A DNA stretch of 64,000 nucleotides, from positions 1 to 64,000 of the forward strand of contig NZ_JADNYK010000012.1 in the NCBI RefSeq assembly GCF_017810075.1, written 5' to 3'. This DNA comes from Pseudozobellia sp. WGM2 (GTDB lineage: Bacteria; Bacteroidota; Bacteroidia; Flavobacteriales; Flavobacteriaceae). The position numbers and the translations under genes are program-made. The notes beneath the pieces were generated by a model. The model saw nothing but the letters and a program-made list of their open reading frames with translations. It was not told the DNA's origin and made no database searches. Of this stretch, positions 26,564-35,721 are shown in pieces; position 1 is the first letter of the stretch; each line of letters begins with the position of its first letter.

Positions 26564-29308
26564 ATGAAAAAAAGGATCAATATTATTTTTCGAATATTCA
26601 CGGCAGCGGGTGTTATGGTTTCAATAGGCCTACTGCACTCCTGCCAAGATGCCAATCGTGTCGATTTCAGCACTCAGATAAAGCCGATATTGAACAAAAG
26701 ATGTATCTCTTGCCATGGTGGTATAAAAAAGAGCGGAGGCTTCAGTTTGCTTTTCGAAGAGGAAGCTTTTGCAAACACAGAATCGGGTCAACCAGCGATT
26801 GTCAAAGGTAACGCTTCAGGTAGTGAAATGATTAAAAGACTTCATGAAGAAAACCCCGAACTACGCATGCCCTACGAAGGTACTAAGCTACCTGATGAGG
26901 AGATAGAGTTACTGACCCGTTGGATTGATCAAGGTGCTGAATGGGGTGAACATTGGGCATATTCGCTTCCAGAAAAAGTAGAAGTACCAAAAATAATATC
27001 AGAAGCCAGTTTTGTACCCAATGAATCTACAGAATTTCTAAAGAATGATATCGACAACTTTATTCTTGTAAAGCTTTCCGATAACGAATTACAACCCAAT
27101 GCTCCCGCAGAAAAGAATATTATTGCCCGAAGATTGGCCCTTGATATTACCGGCCTGCCCCCATCCCCAGAACTACTCAACAAATTTGAAGCTAATGAAC
27201 TGTCTTATGAAATGTTGGTCGATTCACTTTTATCTCAACAAACATATGGGGAAAAATGGGCGACTTGGTGGCTTGATTTGGCTCGTTATGCAGATTCAAA
27301 GGGGTACGAAAAAGACATGGGCCGCGAGATTTGGAAATACCGTGATTGGGTAATTGATGCTTTCAATTCAAACATGCCTTATGACCAATTTACCACAGAA
27401 CAATTGGCCGGCGACCTGCTACCTCAACCCTCAACTGATCAACTTATAGCAACGGCATTTCACAGAAACACCATGAACAATGATGAAGGTGGTACCGATG
27501 ATGAAGAATATCGGGTGGCCACTGTAATCGATCGTGTGAACACAACCTTTGAAGTTTGGCAGAGTACTACTATGGGTTGTGTACAATGCCATAGCCACCC
27601 TTATGACCCTTTCAAGCACAAAGAGTATTATAACCTCATGGCTTTCTTCAATAATTCAAGGGATGAAGATACGCCCAACGAATCTCCAGTCTTGAAAATG
27701 TACACTCCCGAACAACAGAAAAAAGTGGATAAAGTGGTTGAGTGGACGTCTAAACATGCAGATGAAAAGTTAACCAAGAAATACAAAGACTTTCTTCAAT
27801 ACACCGAACCGGTATATAAGTCTCACTTCTTTTCAGATTTTAAGAACAGTGTATATGATGACCATGCCTCTGTCGTGTTTTGGGATGGCGGCAATTGCAT
27901 AATAGAAAATGCATATACCGATGAGGCTAGTTATGTATATCTCAACTTGCGGTCTCATTATAATGGTACGAAAATGATTATTAGAAAAGGTGATGCTGAT
28001 GGTGCTATTTTAGGTGAGTTTAATATTAATAAGGTCAAAGAAAATACTACGCTTCAGTTCCCAATAAAGAAAATCACCGAAAAAACCGATATCTATATCG
28101 AGACCCAGAATAATGCGGTTGCCGAAGAAGTCAATATACTTAATTTATACTGGGTCGGTTTTATACCTGATTTGCCTGCAAGAGAACAGCCTGGCTGGTC
28201 GGCAATAAACGAAGCTTTTATTGAATTGCTAAATGTTAATCCGTTGACGGTACCAATAATGGCGGAAAACCCGGAGTATATGAAACGTACTACTCAATTA
28301 TTCGACAGGGGCAGTTGGTTGACAAAAACCGACACCGTAGAACCGGGTGTTCCCAAAAGCCTTAATGCATGGGACGAAAATTGGCCTGATAATCGTTTAG
28401 GGCTCTCAAAATGGATTGTAGATAAAAAAAATCCGTTAACCGCACGGACTTTGGTCAACCGGGTATGGCATCAAATTTTTGGCCGTGGAATCGTTTCTAC
28501 GGTTGAAGATATCGGATCCCAATCTGAGCCGCCATCACACCCTGCATTATTAGATTGGCTCTCGCTTCGTTTCATGAACGAGATGAATTGGAGCATTAAA
28601 ACATTAATCAAAGAAATTACAATGTCGGGCACCTATCGGCAAAGTTCCGAGAGTACCTCAGACATGTATCGCATAGACCCTGAAAACGAGCTTTACGCCC
28701 GTGGACCAAGAATAAGATTGGGAGCTGAACAAATTAGAGACCAGGCTCTGGCCGTAGCGGGGTTGTTAAGCGATAAAATGTATGGCCCTGGGGTAATGCC
28801 ACCGCAACCCGATGGGGTTTGGCAAACTGTATATAACGGTGCAAAATGGATAGAAAGTAAAGGGGAAGACCGTTACCGCAGAGGTATTTATACCTACTTG
28901 AAACGAACAAGCCCCTACCCTTCTTTCTTGACATTTGATGCAGGAAGCCGTGAGGTTTGTACTATAAGAAGAACGGTCACCAATACCCCATTGCAGGCCT
29001 TGGTGACTTTAAATGACCCGGTGTATCTAGAGGCCTCTTATCAGTTGGCAAAAAACACGAGAGTGGTTTCCGATATAGATAAAAGCATTTCAAATGCATA
29101 CTTAAAAGCTACCTTTAAAAGAATTGAATCGACATCACTTAAAACTTTAAAAGAACTTTACAACAGTTCGCTATCGGAGTTTAAAGAGAGTCCTGAATCT
29201 TCGGAATTATTCCTTCATTTTGATGACAAGCCCTCCCCTGAACTAAGTGCCTTGACCGTGGTGGCCAATGCTATTATGAATTTAGATGAATTTCTTACAA
29301 AAGCCTAA
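26564..29308 (+). CDS. PSCyt1-DUF1549-DUF1553 dihaem cytochrome-type lipoprotein
   Basis: A 914-residue exported protein; the ATG at 26564 is chosen over an earlier TTG (26546) because the signal sequence starts there. Lipobox LLHSC (Cys27). An N-terminal cytochrome c-like domain (PSCyt1) has NKRCISCHGG (Cys47, Cys50, His51). DUF1549 follows (about 150-350; LALDITGLPPSPE, RYADSKGYEKDMGREIWKYRDWVI), containing a second CxxCH, MGCVQCHSHPYDPF (Cys339, Cys342, His343). DUF1553 is at about 590-860 (ARTLVNRVWHQIFGRGIVSTVEDIGSQSEPPSHPALLDWL; LRRTVTNTPLQALVTLND-type block). Family function is unknown; it nearly always pairs with a DUF1501 protein, which follows 11 bp downstream here. Confidence 0.9.
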   Translation: MKKRINIIFRIFTAAGVMVSIGLLHSCQDANRVDFSTQIKPILNKRCISCHGGIKKSGGFSLLFEEEAFANTESGQPAIVKGNASGSEMIKRLHEENPELRMPYEGTKLPDEEIELLTRWIDQGAEWGEHWAYSLPEKVEVPKIISEASFVPNESTEFLKNDIDNFILVKLSDNELQPNAPAEKNIIARRLALDITGLPPSPELLNKFEANELSYEMLVDSLLSQQTYGEKWATWWLDLARYADSKGYEKDMGREIWKYRDWVIDAFNSNMPYDQFTTEQLAGDLLPQPSTDQLIATAFHRNTMNNDEGGTDDEEYRVATVIDRVNTTFEVWQSTTMGCVQCHSHPYDPFKHKEYYNLMAFFNNSRDEDTPNESPVLKMYTPEQQKKVDKVVEWTSKHADEKLTKKYKDFLQYTEPVYKSHFFSDFKNSVYDDHASVVFWDGGNCIIENAYTDEASYVYLNLRSHYNGTKMIIRKGDADGAILGEFNINKVKENTTLQFPIKKITEKTDIYIETQNNAVAEEVNILNLYWVGFIPDLPAREQPGWSAINEAFIELLNVNPLTVPIMAENPEYMKRTTQLFDRGSWLTKTDTVEPGVPKSLNAWDENWPDNRLGLSKWIVDKKNPLTARTLVNRVWHQIFGRGIVSTVEDIGSQSEPPSHPALLDWLSLRFMNEMNWSIKTLIKEITMSGTYRQSSESTSDMYRIDPENELYARGPRIRLGAEQIRDQALAVAGLLSDKMYGPGVMPPQPDGVWQTVYNGAKWIESKGEDRYRRGIYTYLKRTSPYPSFLTFDAGSREVCTIRRTVTNTPLQALVTLNDPVYLEASYQLAKNTRVVSDIDKSISNAYLKATFKRIESTSLKTLKELYNSSLSEFKESPESSELFLHFDDKPSPELSALTVVANAIMNLDEFLTKA

Positions 29309-29319
29309 TAGACAAAACT

Positions 29320-30852
29320 GTGAAACACAACTCAGACATTGTAAATCGATTGCTTAGAGAAAAGCTCGAACGAGAAACACAGGCTAAAACACGCCGACAT
29401 TTCATTAAGAGTTGTGCCCAAGGTATGGGGGGCTTGGCTTTAAGTTCTATATTTATGGGATGTGATCCATTGAGCCCATCAAAACCTAAGACGAATAGCG
29501 GCTTAGCCAGTGGCTTGTCAGAGAGAGACCTGAACCCTCTGTCAACATTAGCACCACATTACGGCCCTAAGGTAAAGTCTGTAATTTACTTGCATATGGC
29601 GGGCGCGCCATCACAATTAGAAATGTTCGATTACAAACCAGAGCTTCAAAAATATGACGGAGAAGATTGCCCGCAATCGCTCTTAGAAGGCAAAAAGTTC
29701 GCTTTTATTAAAGGAACTCCCAAATTAATGGGTCCTCAAGCTGATTTTAAACAAGAAGGCGAGTCAGGCAATTGGGTCTCCAATTTTCTCCCACACTTCA
29801 AAAGTGTAGTCGACGAAGTTGCATTTTTGAAAGCGGTGCATACCGACCAATTCAATCATGGGCCCGCACAGTTGTTCATGCATACGGGCAGCCCTAGGTT
29901 AGGCAGGCCGAGTATTGGCTCGTGGGCCACCTATGGCCTTGGATCAGAAAATCAAAATCTACCTGGTTTCGTAGTCTTGACATCCGGAGGAAACACTCCC
30001 GATGCCGGAAAAAGCGTTTGGGGCAGTGGCTTCTTGCCTTCCGTTTATCAAGGGGTGCAGTGCCGTTCTAAAGGTGACCCGGTGCTTTATATTGACGATC
30101 CTGACGGTATTTCAAGAAATCTAAAGAAAAGCACCATTGATGCTATAAACGAAATCAATAAAGAAGAATACGTTAAATATGCCGACCCCGAAATATTGGC
30201 CAGAATCAATCAGTATGAGATGGCATATCGAATGCAGATTGCCGTTCCTGAAGTAATGAACATCAACAACGAACCAGAACACATAAAACAAATGTACGGG
30301 GTTGAACAGGGCAAAGAATCATTTGCGAACAATTGCCTTTTAGCCAGGAAACTGGTGGAAGACGGAGTACGTTTTGTACAGCTGTTCGATTGGGGATGGG
30401 ATACCCACGGAAATGTGCGCGAAGGTTCAGTCGACCTAGGCTTGCGTAATAAATGCCGTGAAATTGATAGACCCATGACCGCACTGATTCTTGATTTAAA
30501 ACAACGGGGTCTGTTAGATGATACTCTAATTGTTTGGGGTGGTGAATTTGGTAGAACACCCATGCAAGAAAATCGGGGCAATAAAGAAATGGCTTATAAG
30601 GGCCGTGATCACCACGGAGACGCCTTTACCATGTGGATGGCCGGTGGCGGCATCAAGAAAGGAGCATCTCACGGACTAACTGATGATATTGGTTTCTCTG
30701 GTATTGATGGTCGCGTGTCCGTTCATGATGTGCATGCCACCATTTTACATCTTTTAGGTTTCGACCATGAAGAATTTACCTATGAATTTCAGGGCAGGCC
30801 ATTTCGTCTTACCGATGTTGAGGGCGAAATTATAAAAGAAATCTTAGCTTAG
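29320..30852 (+). CDS. DUF1501 protein, TAT-exported
   Basis: A 510-residue protein with a GTG start 11 bp after the preceding stop. A twin-arginine signal is clear: TRRHFIKSC with Arg25-Arg26, hydrophobic core MGGLALSSIFMGC, and Cys48 making a possible lipobox. TAT export suggests folding or cofactor insertion in the cytoplasm. The body shows the DUF1501 hallmarks: VIYLHMAGAPSQLEMFDYKP, HGPAQLFMHTG, FVQLFDWGWDTHGN, WGGEFGRTPMQE and GRDHHGDAFTMWMAGGGIK. These metal-binding-looking His/Asp/Glu clusters resemble the alkaline-phosphatase/sulfatase fold, to which DUF1501 is distantly assigned. Activity is unknown; it is the obligate neighbour of the DUF1553 protein. Confidence 0.9.
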   Translation: MKHNSDIVNRLLREKLERETQAKTRRHFIKSCAQGMGGLALSSIFMGCDPLSPSKPKTNSGLASGLSERDLNPLSTLAPHYGPKVKSVIYLHMAGAPSQLEMFDYKPELQKYDGEDCPQSLLEGKKFAFIKGTPKLMGPQADFKQEGESGNWVSNFLPHFKSVVDEVAFLKAVHTDQFNHGPAQLFMHTGSPRLGRPSIGSWATYGLGSENQNLPGFVVLTSGGNTPDAGKSVWGSGFLPSVYQGVQCRSKGDPVLYIDDPDGISRNLKKSTIDAINEINKEEYVKYADPEILARINQYEMAYRMQIAVPEVMNINNEPEHIKQMYGVEQGKESFANNCLLARKLVEDGVRFVQLFDWGWDTHGNVREGSVDLGLRNKCREIDRPMTALILDLKQRGLLDDTLIVWGGEFGRTPMQENRGNKEMAYKGRDHHGDAFTMWMAGGGIKKGASHGLTDDIGFSGIDGRVSVHDVHATILHLLGFDHEEFTYEFQGRPFRLTDVEGEIIKEILA

Positions 30853-30876
30853 CCTAGAACCACCAACCCAACCCAT

Positions 30877-31767
30877 ATGAAAAAACACTTACTATACGCC
30901 ATTCTAATGGTGTTATGCAATAACTTTTATGCTCAATCAGAAAAGAAAAAACTATTGTTTTTTCAAACCGATTGGGGGCGTTCGATATCTTGGGATGCCT
31001 TCTGCGAAAAAACAAAAGCAGCAGGTTATGACGGTCTAGAAACTTGGTTTCCTACGGATGAAAAGGAAGCGACAGCCCTAAAAACCGCATTAAAAAAGTA
31101 CAATCTGCAAGTGGGGTTTTTAAACGGCACTAACAAATCCATTCCTATTCAAGAAAGTTTGAAAGCCTATTCCGAAAACTTCAAGAATATAGTCGCTTGG
31201 AAACCGGCCTATATCAACTGTCACACCGGCAGCGATTTTTTCACATTTGAGCAGAATAAGGCCTTTATCGATGCTGCGAACAAAATTGCCCGGCAAAATG
31301 ACATTCCTATTTACCATGAAACACACAGAGGGCGTTTCAGCTTCAACCTCCCAGACACCCAGAAATACCTTTCTGCCATTCCGGAATTAAAACTTACTTT
31401 AGATATTAGTCATTGGATGGTCGTTCATGAGTCATTATTACAGGCACAAGATTCAGAATTAGAACAAATTATCGACCGTTCATCTCACATTCATGCTAGA
31501 ATTGGTCATGCTGAAGGCCCACAAGTTAACGATCCTCAAGCACCTGAATGGAAAAAAGCTGTAGACCGACATCTCGATATATGGGAGAAAATAATCAGGA
31601 AAAAATGGGAAACAAAAGATTATTATACCATTACCACAGAATTTGGCCCCGCTGACTATATGCCCACCTTACCTTATACAAAACTACCCATCGGTAATCA
31701 ATGGGAAGCCAACACCTATATGATGAAACTTTTGAAAGAACGCTTGAATATATTGGCTAGCAAATGA
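30877..31767 (+). CDS. Exported sugar isomerase/epimerase-like TIM barrel protein
   Basis: A 296-residue protein with a Sec signal peptide (1-20, NNFYAQ) and a xylose isomerase-like/AP endonuclease 2-type TIM barrel. Metal-site motifs: IYHETHRGRFSF (Glu/His), LTLDISHWMVV (Asp/His), HIHARIGHAEGPQ (His) and TTEFGPADY (Glu). Periplasmic members of this superfamily occur in Bacteroidota carbohydrate loci as lyases, epimerases or dehydratases; the exact reaction cannot be told. It overlaps the next gene by 4 bp (ATGA), so the two are translationally coupled. Confidence 0.8.
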   Translation: MKKHLLYAILMVLCNNFYAQSEKKKLLFFQTDWGRSISWDAFCEKTKAAGYDGLETWFPTDEKEATALKTALKKYNLQVGFLNGTNKSIPIQESLKAYSENFKNIVAWKPAYINCHTGSDFFTFEQNKAFIDAANKIARQNDIPIYHETHRGRFSFNLPDTQKYLSAIPELKLTLDISHWMVVHESLLQAQDSELEQIIDRSSHIHARIGHAEGPQVNDPQAPEWKKAVDRHLDIWEKIIRKKWETKDYYTITTEFGPADYMPTLPYTKLPIGNQWEANTYMMKLLKERLNILASK

Positions 31768-33158
31768 TTGATGTTCTGCAACAACTTCTAGGGCGGCTTC
31801 ACCCCTTGGTCGTGCATCTGCCTATTGGGTTTATAATCTTGGGCTTACTATTGCAATGGTACGATCGCAAACAAAATCAATATTCTGAAGTAATTGCCTT
31901 CACCTATCTATGTGCAGGAATTGCGGCGACGTTGGCCTGCATCACAGGTTATTTGCAATACATTGGCGAAGGCTATTCGTTTGAAACGGTGAAATGGCAT
32001 TTATGGTCAGGTATTGCTACGGCCTTATTTTCGTTTTTAATGTATGCAAAGTTTAAACAGCTGAACCTAGTTGCATTTATTTCGAAGGTACCAGTTATCG
32101 GGTTATCCATCATCTTTTTTGTATTGATTTCATTTACGGGCCACCAAGGAGGAAATATTACCCATGGAGAAGATTACCTGGTAGAACCATTACCCAACTC
32201 TATCAAATCGGCCTTGGGTTATGACACCTTTGAGGAAAAGGAAATAACCCTTACCGAAGAGAATTGGCAAGATGCCCTAATATATGAAGAGGTTATACAA
32301 CCCATTCTGAACAACAAATGTGTTAGTTGCCATAATCCTAAAAAAGCAAAGGGAGAGTTAATGCTTCACTCCGCCGAAGCCATCATCAACGGAGGTGAAA
32401 ACGGAGAAGTTCTTGTTGCCCAAGATACTGAACATAGTGAGTTATTTTCACGAATGGTTCTGCCCATAGAAGATGATAATCACATGCCGCCTGAAGGTAA
32501 GACCCAACCCACCAAAGAAGAAATAAAACTAGTGGGTGCCTGGGTAGATGCCGGACACCCATTTGAAGGCTCAATTCAAAAATCAAAATTACCTAAAGAA
32601 CTGTTCGTCTCATTTTTTCCGAATAAACATGACGTTGACCACCCTGATATCGAAATCCCCAAAGCTTCTCAAGATAGTATCAAAGCTATAAAAGCCATAG
32701 GGGTTTATGTTGATCCTATAAGCGAGTCTACCAACTTTTTAAGTGTTTCATGCATCAACCAATCTAGTTTTAGTGATGGAGATTTTGAAATTCTCGTTCC
32801 CATTAAAAATCAAATATCACGTTTAGATTTGGGCGGCACCCAAGTGACCGACGCCATTTTTGAAATGCTGGGTACCTTACCTAACCTTACAATTTTAAAA
32901 TTGGATTACACTAAGATCACTGGTGAAAAAATTAGCTTGCTAGAAAATCTCGAACACCTAAAAACAATCAACCTTACCGGAAGCGATTTTCAACAAAAAC
33001 TTGACGTATTCTTAAATTTCAAGAACTTGAATAAAATCTACCTCTACAAAACGCAAGTGGACCCAACTGGGGCCAAAAGTTTGAATAACGGTAAGGTCAG
33101 TATTGATTACGGTGATTACCAATTACCTGCAATAGCCTCAGATTCTATTATATATTAA
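31764..33158 (+). CDS. DUF2231-cytochrome c (PSCyt1)-LRR membrane protein
   Basis: A 464-residue protein. Residues 1-130 hold about four transmembrane helices with the DUF2231 start LGRLHPLVVHLPIGFIILGLLLQW (the conserved H-x-x-x-x-H-P-like haem-ligand region). A periplasmic PSCyt1-type domain follows (about 165-260) with NKCVSCHNPKKAKGELMLHS (Cys186, Cys189, His190) and MPPEGKTQPTKEEI. The C-terminal about 190 residues are leucine-rich repeat-like (ISRLDLGGTQVTDAIFEMLGTLPNLTILKLDYTKI style). It starts inside the stop of the TIM-barrel gene. It likely passes electrons between the membrane and the periplasmic dihaem protein (inference). Confidence 0.82.
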   Translation: MIDVLQQLLGRLHPLVVHLPIGFIILGLLLQWYDRKQNQYSEVIAFTYLCAGIAATLACITGYLQYIGEGYSFETVKWHLWSGIATALFSFLMYAKFKQLNLVAFISKVPVIGLSIIFFVLISFTGHQGGNITHGEDYLVEPLPNSIKSALGYDTFEEKEITLTEENWQDALIYEEVIQPILNNKCVSCHNPKKAKGELMLHSAEAIINGGENGEVLVAQDTEHSELFSRMVLPIEDDNHMPPEGKTQPTKEEIKLVGAWVDAGHPFEGSIQKSKLPKELFVSFFPNKHDVDHPDIEIPKASQDSIKAIKAIGVYVDPISESTNFLSVSCINQSSFSDGDFEILVPIKNQISRLDLGGTQVTDAIFEMLGTLPNLTILKLDYTKITGEKISLLENLEHLKTINLTGSDFQQKLDVFLNFKNLNKIYLYKTQVDPTGAKSLNNGKVSIDYGDYQLPAIASDSIIY

Positions 33159-33236
33159 TAAAAATCATCTGCAAACTGGGCCTTCGCTTTCAAATACAAA
33201 AGAAATAACATAGTTTAGGGCAAATAAATTCCATCT

Positions 33237-34667
33237 ATGGAGCTAAGCAAAAAAGCAGGACTCTTCTTGGGCCCGATATTGTTCTTCACCATTCTCAGCC
33301 TACCATTTGATATGATTTCCGACAAGGGAGACAGTGTCATCGCCATCGCAGTTTGGATGGTCACCTGGTGGATTACCGAAGCGGTATCCATCTCCGTTAC
33401 CGCCCTGTTACCATTGCTGCTCTTTCCCATTCTAAAAATAATGGATATCGGTGATGTAGGTGCTAATTATGGTAGCCCTATCATTTTTTTGTTCTTTGGT
33501 GGTTTTGTACTGGCCTTAGCCCTCGAGAAGGTTAATCTTCACAAACGTATTGCACTGAATATCATTAAAATAACGGGCACAACGCCGAATAAAGTAGTAC
33601 TGGGTTTTATGATTGCCACTGCTTCTTTAAGTATGTGGATCAGCAACACAGCAACAACCGTAGTAATGTTACCCATTGCTATGTCTGTCATCGGGCTGTT
33701 GGTAAATGATGCCGATGGGTTTACAAAAGATGACAGAAATTTTGCTCTTAGTGTTATGCTGGGCATTGCTTTTTCGGCCAATGCCGGAGGCGTGGCAACA
33801 GTAATCGGCACACCGCCCAATTCAGTTATGATCGGCCTATTGGAAAATGAATATAATATCGAGATTTCATTTTTAAAATGGATGGTACTCGGCGTTCCCT
33901 TTTCCGCCTTAATGATATGGATCAGTTACTTGGTGCTGGTAAAGTGGATGTATCCCAACAAACAATTGAAGTTTGCAGCATCTAAGGAAGTCATTAATGA
34001 AGAACTTAAAAAACTAGGCCCTATGAGCGGAAAAGAGAAGATGGTACTTTCCATTTTTGGGGTGACCGTCTTTTTATGGATTTTCAGAACGGTAATCAAC
34101 GGGGTTTTTCCGGCGTTGAAACTTAACGATACCATGATCAGTATAATGGCCGCTATTGCCATGTTTTCCATTCCTTATAACATGAAAAAAGGAGATTTTA
34201 TTATTACGTGGAAAGACACTGAAAAACTGGCATGGGGCATCTTAATACTTTTTGGTGGGGGGCTCGCGTTGGCAAAAGGAATGTCGGTAAGCGGTATTGT
34301 AGATATGGTATCGGGTGCAATTGGTGAGAGTAATATCAGTATTCTGTTTACTGCCATATTATTGATAACCTTGATGCTATTTATGACCGAGTTAATGAGC
34401 AATGTGGCTCTAATTGCCGTACTCGCCCCGGTAGTTGCAGGTATCGCCATCGGTCTTGACCTTCCTATTCTTTATTTACTCATTCCGGTAACTATTGCCA
34501 GTAGTTGTGCTTTTATGCTACCTATGGCCACGCCACCTAATGCAATAGTTTTCGCAAGCGGATATGTAAAGGTGAGCGAAATGGCCCGTGTTGGAGTAAT
34601 ACTCAACATCATAGCCATTGTCATACTGGTTCTGATATTTCAATTTGTTCTACCCCTACTCTTTTAA
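33237..34667 (+). CDS. SLC13/DASS-family sodium:anion symporter
   Basis: A 476-residue inner membrane protein with about 11-12 hydrophobic helices. DASS motifs: WWITEAVSISVTALLPLLLFPIL, SMWISNTATTVVMLPIA (SNT motif of the first substrate/sodium site) and MLPMATPPNAIVFASGYV (second SNT-like site, here ATPPN). The family moves di- and tricarboxylates or sulfate with sodium. It ends the accessory cluster 78 bp after the DUF2231 gene. Its substrate could be the product of the cluster, for instance an organic acid (inference). Confidence 0.9.
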   Translation: MELSKKAGLFLGPILFFTILSLPFDMISDKGDSVIAIAVWMVTWWITEAVSISVTALLPLLLFPILKIMDIGDVGANYGSPIIFLFFGGFVLALALEKVNLHKRIALNIIKITGTTPNKVVLGFMIATASLSMWISNTATTVVMLPIAMSVIGLLVNDADGFTKDDRNFALSVMLGIAFSANAGGVATVIGTPPNSVMIGLLENEYNIEISFLKWMVLGVPFSALMIWISYLVLVKWMYPNKQLKFAASKEVINEELKKLGPMSGKEKMVLSIFGVTVFLWIFRTVINGVFPALKLNDTMISIMAAIAMFSIPYNMKKGDFIITWKDTEKLAWGILILFGGGLALAKGMSVSGIVDMVSGAIGESNISILFTAILLITLMLFMTELMSNVALIAVLAPVVAGIAIGLDLPILYLLIPVTIASSCAFMLPMATPPNAIVFASGYVKVSEMARVGVILNIIAIVILVLIFQFVLPLLF

Positions 34668-34690
34668 ACTTTACCTACATAAATAACAAA

Positions 34691-34713
34691 GCCCCAACTT
34701 TGCAGAAGGGGCC
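34691..34713 (-). terminator. Terminator for the minus-strand gene at 34746-35150
   Basis: On the minus strand GCCCC(TTCTGCAAAGTT)GGGGC is followed by TTTGTTATTT. It lies between two convergent genes; on the plus strand no T-run follows. Confidence 0.55.
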
Positions 34714-34745
34714 TATGGTTAGCTTATTCAAATATAGGGAGCTTA

Positions 34746-35150
34746 TTAATTCTTCCTTATATACGGGTCAAAACCCTCTGGTAGATGTTTTTTTGTATCA
34801 AAATCTATAATATCATCAGCGGCATCGATATAGTCAAATGCTTCAACATCCGTAGGGTACGCATAAGCATTAAAATCGTCCGGTAGATATTTTTGGGTTT
34901 TAATATCAAGTTCATTTTCTTCTTCGATAAATTCGATAGAATCTAAATCTACATATATCTTGTAGGGATTGAAATCTTCTGGCAAATAATCTGCTGTATC
35001 GAAACCGAGGTCGAATTCAGTATCTTCTTCTATATAAGGTACCGAACTAATAATTAAATCGTCTCGTTCACTTGCTGGGTCAGATGCAAATATTGCGTTT
35101 ACCAAACTAAGACCCAATAACATCGTTACTTTAAAACTCTTTGTGTTCAT
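34746..35150 (-). CDS. Acidic secreted protein with three LP(E/D)xF(N/D)xY repeats
   Basis: A 134-residue protein with a signal peptide (about 1-23, AIFAS). The mature part is very acidic and contains the same motif three times: DYLPEDFNPY (54-63), KYLPDDFNAY (87-96) and HLPEGFDPY (122-130), at a period of 33-34 residues, each preceded by a D/E-rich stretch (FDTADY, IKTQKY, FDTKKH). I do not recognise the family. Single gene with its own terminator. Confidence 0.65.
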   Translation of the reverse strand: MNTKSFKVTMLLGLSLVNAIFASDPASERDDLIISSVPYIEEDTEFDLGFDTADYLPEDFNPYKIYVDLDSIEFIEEENELDIKTQKYLPDDFNAYAYPTDVEAFDYIDAADDIIDFDTKKHLPEGFDPYIRKN

Positions 35151-35721
35151 AACATTTGTAGGTTTGTTGTATGAGTCTATATAACGCTGTATAGTTTCAA
35201 TATTGCATTCTCATTTTACAAGAAAGATGCCTCATATATGTCAAATTGACTAATTCTTAGTTTAAGCTCATTTAATATAACATCTTCACAATTTAACATT
35301 TCGAGAAGTACAACCTTGGCAAAAAAACGCTTCAATTTTTATTTGCAAAAATTTGAACTTTTCAATCTCTTATAGCCATTAACATATTAGCCTTCACCAT
35401 TTTATCGTATTTAGGAGTCATTTGGCCACTAAACAAAAAAATAATGCCGCTGCAAGCAGCGGCATTATCCCGACTAATTCAAATAATTTAAATGATAATT
35501 ATTTATATATAAGACTAATAAAACTACTCGATGTTACAAAACAAAGTAACTTTCGTTACCACATAGATGATAAAACAAATCTACAATCTGTTAATTAATC
35601 AGAAAACCGTTGTGAAGAAAACTCGGCTTATGATTTAGTTAACAAAAAATTAAAGGTTTTTTTCAGTTCTTTGAATTCCTTTTATTCTAAGCACGATTGT
35701 AAGACCAAACAAAAATCAGGC
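35151..35721. other. Gene-free 571-bp region
   Basis: No protein gene is supported. Both ends must hold promoters for the divergent genes (34746 minus, 35722 plus). In the middle there is a strong minus-strand terminator and upstream hairpin, reported separately as a candidate small RNA. The sequence is very AT-rich with no repeats of note. Confidence 0.5.
35434..35570 (-). ncRNA. Candidate small RNA (about 135 nt) with strong terminator
   Basis: On the minus strand a 13-bp perfect stem (ATAATGCCGCTGC / GCAGCGGCATTAT, 35441-35468) is followed by seven T. No protein gene lies upstream on that strand, because the next gene to the right is on the plus strand. About 115 nt upstream is TAGATTTG (35576-35583), which fits the -7 consensus, though its -33 is poor (TTT only, 19 nt away). 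Near the predicted 5' end is GTAAC-GAAA-GTTAC (35546-35559), a hairpin with a GNRA tetraloop. No start codon with a useful frame is present. An RNA gene is inference from these signals. Confidence 0.4.

Noticed and set aside
18335-34667. Classical polysaccharide utilisation locus
   Set aside because: SusC/SusD are present but no glycoside hydrolase, lyase, sulfatase or esterase lies in the run; the cytochrome/DUF1501 genes point to another use.
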